DNA of 64,000 nt from Deltaproteobacteria bacterium (lineage in GTDB: Bacteria > SZUA-79 > Acidulodesulfobacterales > Acidulodesulfobacteraceae): assembly GCA_023489335.1 (NCBI GenBank), contig JAMDCP010000007.1:186001-250000 (forward strand). The letters run 5' to 3'. The notes beneath the pieces are model-generated. The model saw only the letters and a program-made list of their open reading frames with translations, searched no databases and was not told the origin of the DNA. Below, in pieces: positions 49,712 to 58,393 of this stretch. The number at the start of each line of letters is the position of its first letter. Positions within the stretch are counted from its first letter, which is position 1. The position numbers were made by a program, and so were the translations under genes.

Positions 49712-49740
49712 GTTATATTAATTTATAAAAAATTTGTCAA
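49712..49740 (-). promoter_or_regulatory. Sigma70 promoter of the cbb3 operon
   Basis: TTGACA (49735-49740), exactly 17 bp, TATAAC (49712-49717) on the minus strand. One of the best promoter matches in the window. Confidence 0.75.
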
Positions 49741-49880
49741 GTAAAAAATTAAAATACCGTTTTATGATAAGGGATTAAAGGAGGTGGTAGAACTTGATTG
49801 TCGTTTAAGAAGGTTAAATCTTTTAAATAAAATAATAATAAAACAGGATATTATCAATAAAAAAACAACTGTATTGTTTG

Positions 49881-49985
49881 TCAAGGTGTCCGATTTATTT
49901 TATAAATACCCCGTCAGTCCCGCCTAAAGGCGGACTGACACCCCTTTTAAAAAAGGGGAATTAAAAGAAACAAGGTATCCGATTT
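49881..49985. repeat. Two-hairpin element flanked by a direct repeat
   Basis: CAAGGTGTCCGATTT (49881-49895) and CAAGGTATCCGATTT (49970-49984) flank two hairpins: GTCAGTCCcGCCT with AGGCGGACTGAC (49912-49938) and CCCCTTTT with AAAAGGGG (49940-49957). The layout suggests a small non-autonomous mobile element with target duplication. Confidence 0.6.
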
Positions 49986-49997
49986 GTATTAAGGGCG

Positions 49998-52811
49998 TTA
50001 ATGCGCTTCTGCCCAATTTCTGCCGACCCCGATATTGATAACTAACGGAACATTTGCCAGAAGATTCTTATCCGTCATCAAAACGGTTACTATATCTTTG
50101 AGTTCGTTTACTAAAGATTCTTTTACCTCGAATATAAGTTCATCATGGACTTGAAGTATCATTTTTGCATCTTTTTTTAGTTCGGGGCTGTCTTGAAGTC
50201 TTTTATGAATATTCACCATCGCGATTTTTATTATATCGGCGGCCGTTCCCTGAATAGGGGCATTTATTGCGGCTCTTTCGGAAAAAGAAGCCAGATTTTT
50301 TATTTGGGAGTTAATATTTTCTACATAACACTTTCTTCCAAAAGCAGTTCTGACAAATCCGTTCGATTTAGCCTCTTTAACGGTCAGGTCCATATAATCT
50401 TTAATGGCAGGGTGGTTTTTAAAATATAAATCTATATAAAGTTTTGCCTCTTCGGCAGAGATATTAAGTTCTTTTGACAGCCCATAAGAGCTCATGCCGT
50501 AAATTATTCCAAAATTAATTACCTTTGCTTTCCTTCTCATAGCGGAGTCGATGGCGTCCGGGGCAACCTTAAATATTTCGGACGCCGTTTTTGCGTGAAT
50601 ATCCTCGTTGTTTCGGAAACTTTCGATTAATGCTTTGTCCCCCGAAATAGATGCCATAACCCTTAAATCTATCTGGGAGTAATCCGCCGATAATAAAAGA
50701 CAGCCGCTTTTTGCAATAAATGACTGCCTTATTTTAGTTCCTTCGACGCCGGAGGCGGGGATATTTTGAAGGTTCGGACTCTGGCTCGCGAGCCTGCCGG
50801 TAGAGGTCGTAATCTGAGACAAAGATGTGTGAACCCTGTTATCTTTGTCAATTTCCTTTAAAAGAACATCCGTAAAAGATGTTTTGAGCTTAACTTTGTT
50901 TCTGTAGGACATAAGGCTGTCTATAAATTCTGAATATTGCCTTATTGTCTTATCCTCGCTCTGACGCAATAACAACTCGAGTTCAGACTTTAATGTTGAA
51001 AGAACCTCTATATCGGTGCTGTTTTTCTTTACCCTGTTAAATTTCATTTCATTAAACATAATTTCGCTAAGCTGTTTTGGCGAATTGACATTGAATTCTT
51101 TTCCCGCTATTTTATATAGGGCGCTTGCAAGCCTCTTTGATTCCGTGTCTAATTCGACCGACAAAGACATAAGTTTATCTTTGTCAACCATAAACCCGAC
51201 ATCCTCCATATCGCTCAAAACCATGGAAAGCGGCATATCGAGATTGTAAAACAAATATTTTAAATCTACATCTTTTTCGATCTCGGCTTCAAAAATTTTA
51301 TACAGGATATAAACCGAAAAGGCTTTATTGAGGGTATCTATTTGAACATTTGAATCCTCTGGCAACCCTGAGTCTTTGCTGCTTAACCCCTTTAACTCAT
51401 TTTCGAATTCTTTTTTTATATCGGTGAAACTATGGGAATGCCTTATCGGATTTAAAAGGTAGGATGCTATTTTTATATCAAAAAACAGATTGGTCAGCCT
51501 AATGCCGCCTTTTTCTAAAAATCTTTTAATGCTTGTAAGGTCATAACCGGTTTTATAAACAGAATCGTCCTTTAATAAATTTAATATCCGCGGATTGCCT
51601 GCAAGGTCTTTTAGATTGATAATTTCGGTTCCCGTTTCTTTTGAAAATATGTATATTAAATCCCCGCCGTTATCGCCTTCAAAATTAAAGTCGGGCAAAT
51701 CTATATTTTTACCTTCAAAATCGATATAAATCGAAAGAATTTTGCTGTCTTTATTGTCCTTATTATTATTGTTATAATAATTGCCGGAAGGGCTGTCTTT
51801 GCCGCTCATGCCTGTTTCCAACTCCTTTAATAGGGAGTTAAATTCCAATTTTTTAAAAATATTATAAAGCCCGCCGCCGTCTTTTTGCCTCATTGCAAAA
51901 TCGTCTAATGTGTGAAAACTTTTGCCGTTTTCACCAGCAAATTCTTTTGACTCGGGCGTGAAATATGCCCCGTTAATATCGATGTCTTTGTAAAATGAGG
52001 CAAGTTCCAAACTCTTATATGCTTCTTCTTTATGATTTATAAGCAAATCCTTAAGTTTTTGCTGTTTAATCCCGTTTATATTTTCGTAAACGCCGTCCAA
52101 GCTCTTATATGTCCTTATTAAACTAAACGCCGTCTTGTCGCCTATGCCTTTAATCCCGGGAATATTATCGGAGGCGTCTCCCATTAATGCAAGAACATAA
52201 AGGTATTCGTCCGGCTTTATTCCATATTCTTCCTCAAAACCCTGGGCTGTAATAATTTTATTTTTAAGGGCGTCGTATATGAAAACCCTGTCAGATAATA
52301 GCTGCTTCAAATCTTTATCGCTGCTTACGATACAGGTGGAAATAGATAATTTTTCCGAAAAATTAGTTACGATATAAGCAATTAAATCATCGGCTTCGTA
52401 TCCTTTAAGCCTGAATGTATTAAATCCCAATAGATAAGAAATGTCCGTTAAATAATCGACCTGCGACAACAGGTCTTCGGGCATCCCCTTTCTATGGGCT
52501 TTATATTCCTCATAAGACTGTTTTCTCAAGCTCTCGTGGGAGTCAAAAAGGCATGCCCCATACCTTATATTTGCCTCTTTAATCAGCTTCATAAGCATCC
52601 GCGTGTATCCTAATGTGGCGCCGGTGGGAATACCTTTGGAATTTGTAAGGGGGGGTAGGGCATAATAAGCCCTATAAAAGTAGGAGCTTGAATCTATTAA
52701 AAAAAGGTCTGCCTTAATATCAAGAATCTCTTTGGCTTTAGGGCGGCTTTTCTTTCCTATCTTTTTTTGAGGCAGGTCCTGTTCTGTCATTTGTTTAAAA
52801 TTTCTTAACAT
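49998..52811 (-). CDS. polA: DNA polymerase I
   Basis: 937 residues. An N-terminal 5'-3' exonuclease domain (LIDSSSYFYRAYYALPPLTNSKG, GYEADDLIAY), a 3'-5' exonuclease-like middle domain and a C-terminal polymerase domain (SADYSQIDLRVMA, RRKAKVINFGIIYGMS, QVHDELIFEV). The proofreading domain keeps IDFEG near its first motif but the third exo motif (usually YxxxD) looks lost, so editing may be absent (inference). The longest frame overlaps the RDD gene by 17 bp; Met8 at 52790 lies just after its stop and is an equally likely start. It repairs and fills gaps in DNA. Confidence 0.93.
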   Translation of the reverse strand: MLRNFKQMTEQDLPQKKIGKKSRPKAKEILDIKADLFLIDSSSYFYRAYYALPPLTNSKGIPTGATLGYTRMLMKLIKEANIRYGACLFDSHESLRKQSYEEYKAHRKGMPEDLLSQVDYLTDISYLLGFNTFRLKGYEADDLIAYIVTNFSEKLSISTCIVSSDKDLKQLLSDRVFIYDALKNKIITAQGFEEEYGIKPDEYLYVLALMGDASDNIPGIKGIGDKTAFSLIRTYKSLDGVYENINGIKQQKLKDLLINHKEEAYKSLELASFYKDIDINGAYFTPESKEFAGENGKSFHTLDDFAMRQKDGGGLYNIFKKLEFNSLLKELETGMSGKDSPSGNYYNNNNKDNKDSKILSIYIDFEGKNIDLPDFNFEGDNGGDLIYIFSKETGTEIINLKDLAGNPRILNLLKDDSVYKTGYDLTSIKRFLEKGGIRLTNLFFDIKIASYLLNPIRHSHSFTDIKKEFENELKGLSSKDSGLPEDSNVQIDTLNKAFSVYILYKIFEAEIEKDVDLKYLFYNLDMPLSMVLSDMEDVGFMVDKDKLMSLSVELDTESKRLASALYKIAGKEFNVNSPKQLSEIMFNEMKFNRVKKNSTDIEVLSTLKSELELLLRQSEDKTIRQYSEFIDSLMSYRNKVKLKTSFTDVLLKEIDKDNRVHTSLSQITTSTGRLASQSPNLQNIPASGVEGTKIRQSFIAKSGCLLLSADYSQIDLRVMASISGDKALIESFRNNEDIHAKTASEIFKVAPDAIDSAMRRKAKVINFGIIYGMSSYGLSKELNISAEEAKLYIDLYFKNHPAIKDYMDLTVKEAKSNGFVRTAFGRKCYVENINSQIKNLASFSERAAINAPIQGTAADIIKIAMVNIHKRLQDSPELKKDAKMILQVHDELIFEVKESLVNELKDIVTVLMTDKNLLANVPLVINIGVGRNWAEAH

Positions 52812-53211
52812 CTATAACGCGGGTAAAGGCAAATCTATCCCCCAGCCTTTCACCTTCGGGGCTTTTTATGACAAAATAAATCTCGACGCCGAATATGAAA
52901 AGGCCCACCGTGAAAAGTAAAAAATATCCGACAAACGGTATGAGGGAAAATAAAAGGGCTAAAGCAAAAAAAGAATTTCTTATAATCGATTCCTTAAATT
53001 CGATTCGTTTTTCATCGGGAATCGTTATAACCTTTAAACCTATAATCTTTTTCCCAAGGCTTTGCCCGTCGAAAAATCCGTCCGCAATTAAAATATACAA
53101 AATACCCGCTAAAAAACCAAAGGGATAAAACACTTCGCTTAAGAAGCCAAAGATTAATAAGTCGATAGCCTTAGCTATAAATCTGTGAAGGGTATTTGCT
53201 TTCTTATCCAT
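52795..53211 (-). CDS. RDD-family membrane protein
   Basis: 138 residues with about three membrane helices. HRFIAKAIDLLIFGFL and GQSLGKKIIGLKVI are typical RDD segments (R...D...D and the GKxxxGL loop). RDD proteins are small inner-membrane proteins of uncertain function. It lies between the radical SAM operon and polA, overlapping the longest polA frame. Confidence 0.8.
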   Translation of the reverse strand: MDKKANTLHRFIAKAIDLLIFGFLSEVFYPFGFLAGILYILIADGFFDGQSLGKKIIGLKVITIPDEKRIEFKESIIRNSFFALALLFSLIPFVGYFLLFTVGLFIFGVEIYFVIKSPEGERLGDRFAFTRVIDVKKF

Positions 53212-53241
53212 AAATTAATTTATCATAAATATTATTCAAGC

Positions 53242-53311
53242 AGATTGCTTCGTCGTCTTCGACTCCTCGCAATGACAGGCAGTTGTCATTGCGAGCGCAG
53301 CGAAGCAATCT
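53242..53311. repeat. Palindromic intergenic repeat of the CGAAGCAATCT family
   Basis: Outer arms AGATTGCTTCG (53242-53252) and CGAAGCAATCT (53301-53311), inner arms TCGCAATGACA (53267-53277) and TGTCATTGCGA (53284-53294), all perfect. Similar GTCATTGCGAG...GAAGCAATCT repeats occur in many bacterial genomes. Confidence 0.8.
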
Positions 53312-53326
53312 AAAGTTAGTTTAAAT

Positions 53327-54469
53327 TTATTTACCGGCGGCCCTTCCTCTTATCGGCTCATAAATACAATACGGCTCTTCCTCCATATAATCACCTTTTT
53401 CATAATAAGCCCTTGCCCTGCATCCTTCGCATACCTTTTTATATTCGCAAATGCCGCATTTACCCTTTAAAAGGCCGGTATCCCTTAAGTTTAAAAAGAC
53501 TTCGGAACCGTTCCACACTTCACTGACGGTTTGCTTCGTAACATCCCCTGCCTGAACAGGCAGATAACCGCATGGCTGGACAATGCCTTTTCTCGATATG
53601 AACATAACGCCGCTTCCGGCCAAGCAACCCTTGGTAACAGCGGCCATGCCGTGAGTTTGAGGGGAAATAGTTATGCCTTCGTCCTTTGCTCTTTTATGCA
53701 TAATCCTAAAAAAATGCGGGGCGCAAGTTGCTTTAAGCTCGATCCTGCCTCTTAACTCCATAGTCTTATCGTAAAACCATGATAATATGTCTTCGTATTT
53801 TTGTTTATCGAGCATTTGTGAATCCGCTATCTGAACGCCGCAGCCGACGGGTACGAGCATAAATATATGAAGAGCCTTTATGTTATTGTTTAAGGCTAAA
53901 TCCAATATGTCTTTAACCTCGTCTTCGTTATGCCTTGCAATAGTGGTATTTATTTGAACTTCGACGCCTTTTTTTTGCAGATTTTTAATGCCGTTAAATG
54001 CGCTTTCGAAAGAACCGGGTATCATTCTGAATGTATCATGGGTTTGCGGGTTTGCCCCGTCTAAACTTATGGAAACCCTTTTAATGCCGCTTTCTTTAAT
54101 CCGTTCCGCAACCTTTTCGTCCACTAATGTGCCATTGGTAGCAAGAGCGACCCGAAGGCCCTTGCCTGCGGCATAACCGGCAATATTAAAAATATCATCC
54201 CTGTATAACGGCTCACCGCCGGTTAAAATAAGGATGGGGGAGCTAAATTTGCATAACTCGTCTATAACGGTAAAGCACTTTTCCGTCGAAAGCTCGTCTT
54301 CCTGCCTTTCCGTCTGAGCCTCGGCGCGGCAATGAATACATTTTAAATTGCATCTTGCGGTAAGCTCCCAAAAGACTAATCTCAACTCGTTTTTTTTCGG
54401 CAGCGGCAACCCGCCGCCGTGCATTTGACCCGGGTGGCCGGCAGGCATAGAGATATTTTTATTTTCCAT
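53327..54469 (-). CDS. ahbD: AhbD-like radical SAM heme synthase (Fe-coproporphyrin decarboxylase)
   Basis: 380 residues with start at 54469, where GAGGAGATATACA precedes the ATG; the longer frame from 54484 has no ribosome site. Radical SAM CNLKCIHC, GGEPL and, at the C-terminus, SPASM-type cysteines (CGYLP, CGICEYKKVCEGCRA). AhbD converts Fe-coproporphyrin III to heme in the siroheme-dependent pathway. It partners AhbC, whose 3' end it overlaps. The siroheme decarboxylase AhbA/B genes are not in the window. Confidence 0.85.
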   Translation of the reverse strand: MENKNISMPAGHPGQMHGGGLPLPKKNELRLVFWELTARCNLKCIHCRAEAQTERQEDELSTEKCFTVIDELCKFSSPILILTGGEPLYRDDIFNIAGYAAGKGLRVALATNGTLVDEKVAERIKESGIKRVSISLDGANPQTHDTFRMIPGSFESAFNGIKNLQKKGVEVQINTTIARHNEDEVKDILDLALNNNIKALHIFMLVPVGCGVQIADSQMLDKQKYEDILSWFYDKTMELRGRIELKATCAPHFFRIMHKRAKDEGITISPQTHGMAAVTKGCLAGSGVMFISRKGIVQPCGYLPVQAGDVTKQTVSEVWNGSEVFLNLRDTGLLKGKCGICEYKKVCEGCRARAYYEKGDYMEEEPYCIYEPIRGRAAGK

Positions 54470-55649
54470 TGTATATCTCCTCATCGGTTAAATAGCAAGC
54501 GGGGTCCGGCGCCCAAAGGTCTCCTTCTTTCGCCTCCGACCTGACCCTGAAGTTGCCGTTACAAATGTCGAGCCATTTACAGTTTTCGCATCTTCCTTTT
54601 ACATAAGCCTTTTTATTTTTAAGCTGTTTCATAAGCTGATTCGAGGTATCCGTCCATATCTCGCTAAACTTTCTTTCCTTAATATTGCCAAATGAATAGT
54701 GCCTCCAAAATTGGTCGGCATAAACCTCGCCGTCCCAGCTGACGCAGCCGATTCCAACCCCGGAACTGTTGCCCCCGTTCATTTTAAGGAGATTCATGAC
54801 ATTTTCCGCTTCTTCCCGTTTGCCCTCTTTTAAAAGCTTTAAATAAATATACGGGCCGTCGGCATGATTATCGACGGTAAGAACTTCTTTTGAATTATCC
54901 CTTGAATAAATCTCTTTTGTGAGTTCTAATATCGTATCGACCGTCTGCCTCGTTTCTTCTAAAGATAAATCCTCATCTATTAGCTTTGTTCCCCTGCCCG
55001 CGTAAACAAGATGATAAAAACAAACCCGCGGGATATTTTCTTCTTCTAAAAGTTTGAAAATACCGGGAATTTCCTGAGCGTTTCTTTTATTCACGGTAAA
55101 GCGAAGCCCGACCTTAATTCCCGCCTCCTTAGCATAGTTAATTCCTTCCAGAGCCTCCCTGAATGCGCCCTTTTTGCCCCTGAATCTGTCATGAACCGCC
55201 TCGAGCCCGTCTAAACTAATACCCACATAAGACAGTCCCACCTTTTTTAATTCGGAGGCTAATTCCTTGGTAATAAGGGTTCCGTTAGTAGAGATAACCG
55301 CCCTCATGCCTTTAGACTTTGCATAAAAACACAAATCAAGAAAATGCGGATGCATTAGCGGTTCGCCGCCAGAAAAAAGCATAACGGGGGAACCGAATGC
55401 CGAGATATCGTCTATAAATGCCTTGCCCTCTTCAAGCGTAAGCTCATTGTTATACTGAAGGTTTTTAGATTGGGAATAGCAGTGAATACAATTTAAATTG
55501 CAAGTTCTTGTCATATTCCATACTATTACCGGCTTTTTATCTTCGGAAAATTGTAAAAGGTGGGAGGGCAGTTTGCTCGACATGCGCCCGTAACGAAGGG
55601 CATCGGAGGCATGGACCCCGCCGCAATAAAGTTTCGATATTCCTATCAT
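54459..55649 (-). CDS. ahbC: AhbC-like radical SAM protein (12,18-didecarboxysiroheme deacetylase)
   Basis: 396 residues. The MIGISKLYCGGVHASDALRYGR start is characteristic of AhbC. Radical SAM CNLNCIHC (about 51-58), GGEPLMHP, and SPASM cysteines in CVSWDGEVYAD and CENCKWLDICNGN. It removes acetate side chains of didecarboxysiroheme to give Fe-coproporphyrin III. Together with AhbD it shows that heme is made through siroheme. Confidence 0.88.
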   Translation of the reverse strand: MIGISKLYCGGVHASDALRYGRMSSKLPSHLLQFSEDKKPVIVWNMTRTCNLNCIHCYSQSKNLQYNNELTLEEGKAFIDDISAFGSPVMLFSGGEPLMHPHFLDLCFYAKSKGMRAVISTNGTLITKELASELKKVGLSYVGISLDGLEAVHDRFRGKKGAFREALEGINYAKEAGIKVGLRFTVNKRNAQEIPGIFKLLEEENIPRVCFYHLVYAGRGTKLIDEDLSLEETRQTVDTILELTKEIYSRDNSKEVLTVDNHADGPYIYLKLLKEGKREEAENVMNLLKMNGGNSSGVGIGCVSWDGEVYADQFWRHYSFGNIKERKFSEIWTDTSNQLMKQLKNKKAYVKGRCENCKWLDICNGNFRVRSEAKEGDLWAPDPACYLTDEEIYNGK

Positions 55650-55712
55650 TATATAATTACTCCTTAATTTAATTTTTAGCCGTAATTCTAATGCTAAACT
55701 TCAAAATTTATT

Positions 55713-57362
55713 TTAAATCGTATTTTTTTGATAAAATTCGACAATTCCATCTATTAACGAATCTATATCGACATCTTTAGATATTATATCAGATTTAATG
55801 CCAAACCCCAACGCATATTTAGCCGTCTTTTCCCCAATGCTTGCAAATTTAACTCCCGAGTCCATAATCCTCTTCAAAAGCCCTTTCTGAATGCCTTCGA
55901 CTAAATTGGCAAAGTTAAGGACAGTTGAGTAACTTGTAAAGCTCACAACTAAAGAATTTAATGCGAGGTCATCCGGAAGGCCTATATTTTTATGGAGCCT
56001 TTTTGCATCGGCACCTTTCGTCGCTATAAGGGAACTAAAAATTTCGCATAGCTCTTCTTTTGATTTTTCAGGCGCAACGGTTTCATAAACGGGCAAATTC
56101 TCTAAAATTGCCCCTTTCGATATGAGAAATTCCGGAAGCTCGGCGTTTATTTTCAAGGCCTGGGGAAAAAGAATTCTTTTACCTTTAAGTTCAATATCTT
56201 TAATAGTGTCTATTATACCTGTCTGGGAAAATTCGGCAGGGATAATATCCGGAACTATGCCGTATTTTTTTAACTCCGATGATGTGATTTTGCCCACGGA
56301 AATTATTTTTTTGCCGAAAAGCGACCTTGCGTCTAACCCCTTCAAAAAAAACTCGTCAAAAAATCCCGAAACACCGTTAACGCTTGTAAAAATGATATAA
56401 TCGTAATCCTTGATATTTTTTATTGCCTCATAAATCTTGGATTTATCTATATTACTTCCGCCTTTAACCACCTTTATAAGCGGCAGGTTGATTACGAAAG
56501 CCCCCAGCCTTTTAAGCCTGTGCGAAAGAGTGCCGGCCTGACCCTCCGCCCTTGTAACCATCACTTTTAAACCGCTTAGCGGTCTTCTTTCAAACCAGTT
56601 CAGTATTCCTCTGAGTTTAACGACATTCCCGACAATAAGTATAAGCGGACTTTTTAAGCCCTGCCTTTCAGCCTCGCCTTTAATCGTAGCCAGTGTCCCC
56701 GTTGCCGCCTTTTGATTTAAAGTAGTCCCTTCCTGAATCACGGCACACGGGGTATCTTTACCTTTTCCCGAAGAAATTATATTTTTAGCAATAGAATCCA
56801 GATTTTTATGCCCCATTAAAATTACTATCGTGTCCGCGCCGACTAATTTATCCCAATTTATCGTGCTTTTTTCCTTGTGTTCCCCTTCATGTCCCGTTAC
56901 AATTGCAACCGTAGAGGCATAATCCCTGTGGGTCAAGGGGATGCCGGCATAAGCCGGAACGGCAAAAGATGAAGAAATGCCGGGTATTATTTCAAACGGG
57001 ATTGCATCTTTAAAAAGCCTTTCGGCCTCTTCCCCGCCCCTTCCGAATAAATAAGGGTCTCCCCCCTTAAGCCTGACAACAACCTTATTTTCTTTGGCTT
57101 TTTCTGCCAAAAGTTCATTAATCGAATATTGCGGAAGACTGTGATTTGACGACCTTTTACCCGCATAGATTATCTCGCACCCTTCTTTTGCGTAGGATAA
57201 AATCTCTTCCGAAATTAAACTGTCATATACGATGACATCCGCCTCCTGCAAAACCGTTTTAGCTTTAAGGGTCAAAAGCTCCGGGTCTCCGGGTCCCGCA
57301 CCCGTAAGGTAAACCATTCCTGTTTTTGAATTGCCGCGGCCTTTATTGCAGTTTTTAACCAT
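55713..57362 (-). CDS. cobA-hemD: CobA-HemD fusion: uroporphyrinogen-III methyltransferase and synthase
   Basis: 549 residues. Residues about 17-255 are a SAM-dependent uroporphyrinogen-III C-methyltransferase (VYLTGAGPGDPELLTLKA, LKGGDPYLFGRGGEE, GISSSFAVPAYAGIPLTHR). Residues about 265-549 are uroporphyrinogen-III synthase HemD. The product of the fusion is precorrin-2, the precursor of siroheme. It is adjacent to hemC. An AAGGAGATT ribosome site precedes the ATG. Confidence 0.92.
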   Translation of the reverse strand: MVKNCNKGRGNSKTGMVYLTGAGPGDPELLTLKAKTVLQEADVIVYDSLISEEILSYAKEGCEIIYAGKRSSNHSLPQYSINELLAEKAKENKVVVRLKGGDPYLFGRGGEEAERLFKDAIPFEIIPGISSSFAVPAYAGIPLTHRDYASTVAIVTGHEGEHKEKSTINWDKLVGADTIVILMGHKNLDSIAKNIISSGKGKDTPCAVIQEGTTLNQKAATGTLATIKGEAERQGLKSPLILIVGNVVKLRGILNWFERRPLSGLKVMVTRAEGQAGTLSHRLKRLGAFVINLPLIKVVKGGSNIDKSKIYEAIKNIKDYDYIIFTSVNGVSGFFDEFFLKGLDARSLFGKKIISVGKITSSELKKYGIVPDIIPAEFSQTGIIDTIKDIELKGKRILFPQALKINAELPEFLISKGAILENLPVYETVAPEKSKEELCEIFSSLIATKGADAKRLHKNIGLPDDLALNSLVVSFTSYSTVLNFANLVEGIQKGLLKRIMDSGVKFASIGEKTAKYALGFGIKSDIISKDVDIDSLIDGIVEFYQKNTI

Positions 57363-57368
57363 TTATTT

Positions 57369-58349
57369 TTAAATCTCCTTTTTATTATCACAAAAATCGT
57401 TGTTTTTATTCAGTATCTCGAGACCGCCTTTATTTATTAAATTTAAAGACAGGCTTTTGCCGATATTTTCATAATCCGTTTTTTTACCGGCAGCCTCATC
57501 TTCTAAGTATTCTCCGTGCAGGTTAGAGACAAAACCTTTGATATGCAGGTTATCACCCTCGATATGCGAATAAGCCCCGACGGGAGATGCGCATCCGCAG
57601 CCTAACCCTTTAATGCATGCCCTTTCGGCAAAAACCGAAAACTTCGTGTCTTCGTCGTTCAATGGTTTAATTATTTCGCCGATGTCCGCTCTGGAGCCTT
57701 TATATTCTAAAGCTATCGCACCCTGTCCGCACTGGGGAATAAATTTAAAAGGGTCCAGATAAACATCTATACAGGATGAAAGATTAAGCCTTATAAGGCC
57801 GCTCGACGACAGGACGATAGCATCGAAAAATCCGTCTCTTAATTTCTTAAGCCTTGTATCGATATTGCCCCTTAACGGTTCAAATATTATGTCATCCCTC
57901 AAGCGGGCAAGCAAAGCTCTTCTCCTGAGGCTCGAGGTTCCGACTATCGCGCGGCTTTTCAATAAAGATGCAAAATTTACGGAATCAAATCCGCCGGAAG
58001 ATTCAGGTTTATCCTTTAAAATAATGCAATCCCTCGGGTCATCCCTTTTTAACACCGCACCCAGCGTCAACTCTTCGGGTATTGCCTGCGGTACATCCTT
58101 CAAACTGTGCACGGCGATATCTATATCTTCATTAAAAAGGGCTTCTTCTATTTCTTTTACAAATAGTCCTTTGCCGCCAAAACTGCTAAGCGATGCGGTT
58201 AAAATCTTATCGCCCGAGGTCTTAATAGTTTTTATTTCGATATCTATTTTTTTATTTTTACCACCGAAAAGCTGTTTTATTTTATCCTTTACAAGATTAG
58301 CCTGATATAACGCAAGCTTGCTTCCGCGCGTTCCTATTTTTAGTTTCAA
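57369..58349 (-). CDS. hemC: Porphobilinogen deaminase
   Basis: 326 residues. KLKIGTRGSKLALYQA, AVHSLKDVPQ and GTSSLRRRALL are substrate and catalytic motifs, and GLGCGCASPVG holds the dipyrromethane-binding cysteine. It polymerises four porphobilinogens into hydroxymethylbilane. It lies between hemA and cobA-hemD on the same strand. Confidence 0.96.
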   Translation of the reverse strand: MKLKIGTRGSKLALYQANLVKDKIKQLFGGKNKKIDIEIKTIKTSGDKILTASLSSFGGKGLFVKEIEEALFNEDIDIAVHSLKDVPQAIPEELTLGAVLKRDDPRDCIILKDKPESSGGFDSVNFASLLKSRAIVGTSSLRRRALLARLRDDIIFEPLRGNIDTRLKKLRDGFFDAIVLSSSGLIRLNLSSCIDVYLDPFKFIPQCGQGAIALEYKGSRADIGEIIKPLNDEDTKFSVFAERACIKGLGCGCASPVGAYSHIEGDNLHIKGFVSNLHGEYLEDEAAGKKTDYENIGKSLSLNLINKGGLEILNKNNDFCDNKKEI

Positions 58350-58393
58350 AACTTACCTTTTATTTTTATTAAGTTATTTAATTTATTTTAGAA

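Larger units (their letters stand above)
49564..49997. other. Divergent-free intergenic region between polA and ccoN
   Basis: Holds the ccoN promoter and palindromic operator, and a MITE-like element (49881-49985) with two hairpins. No gene is seen. Confidence 0.7.
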
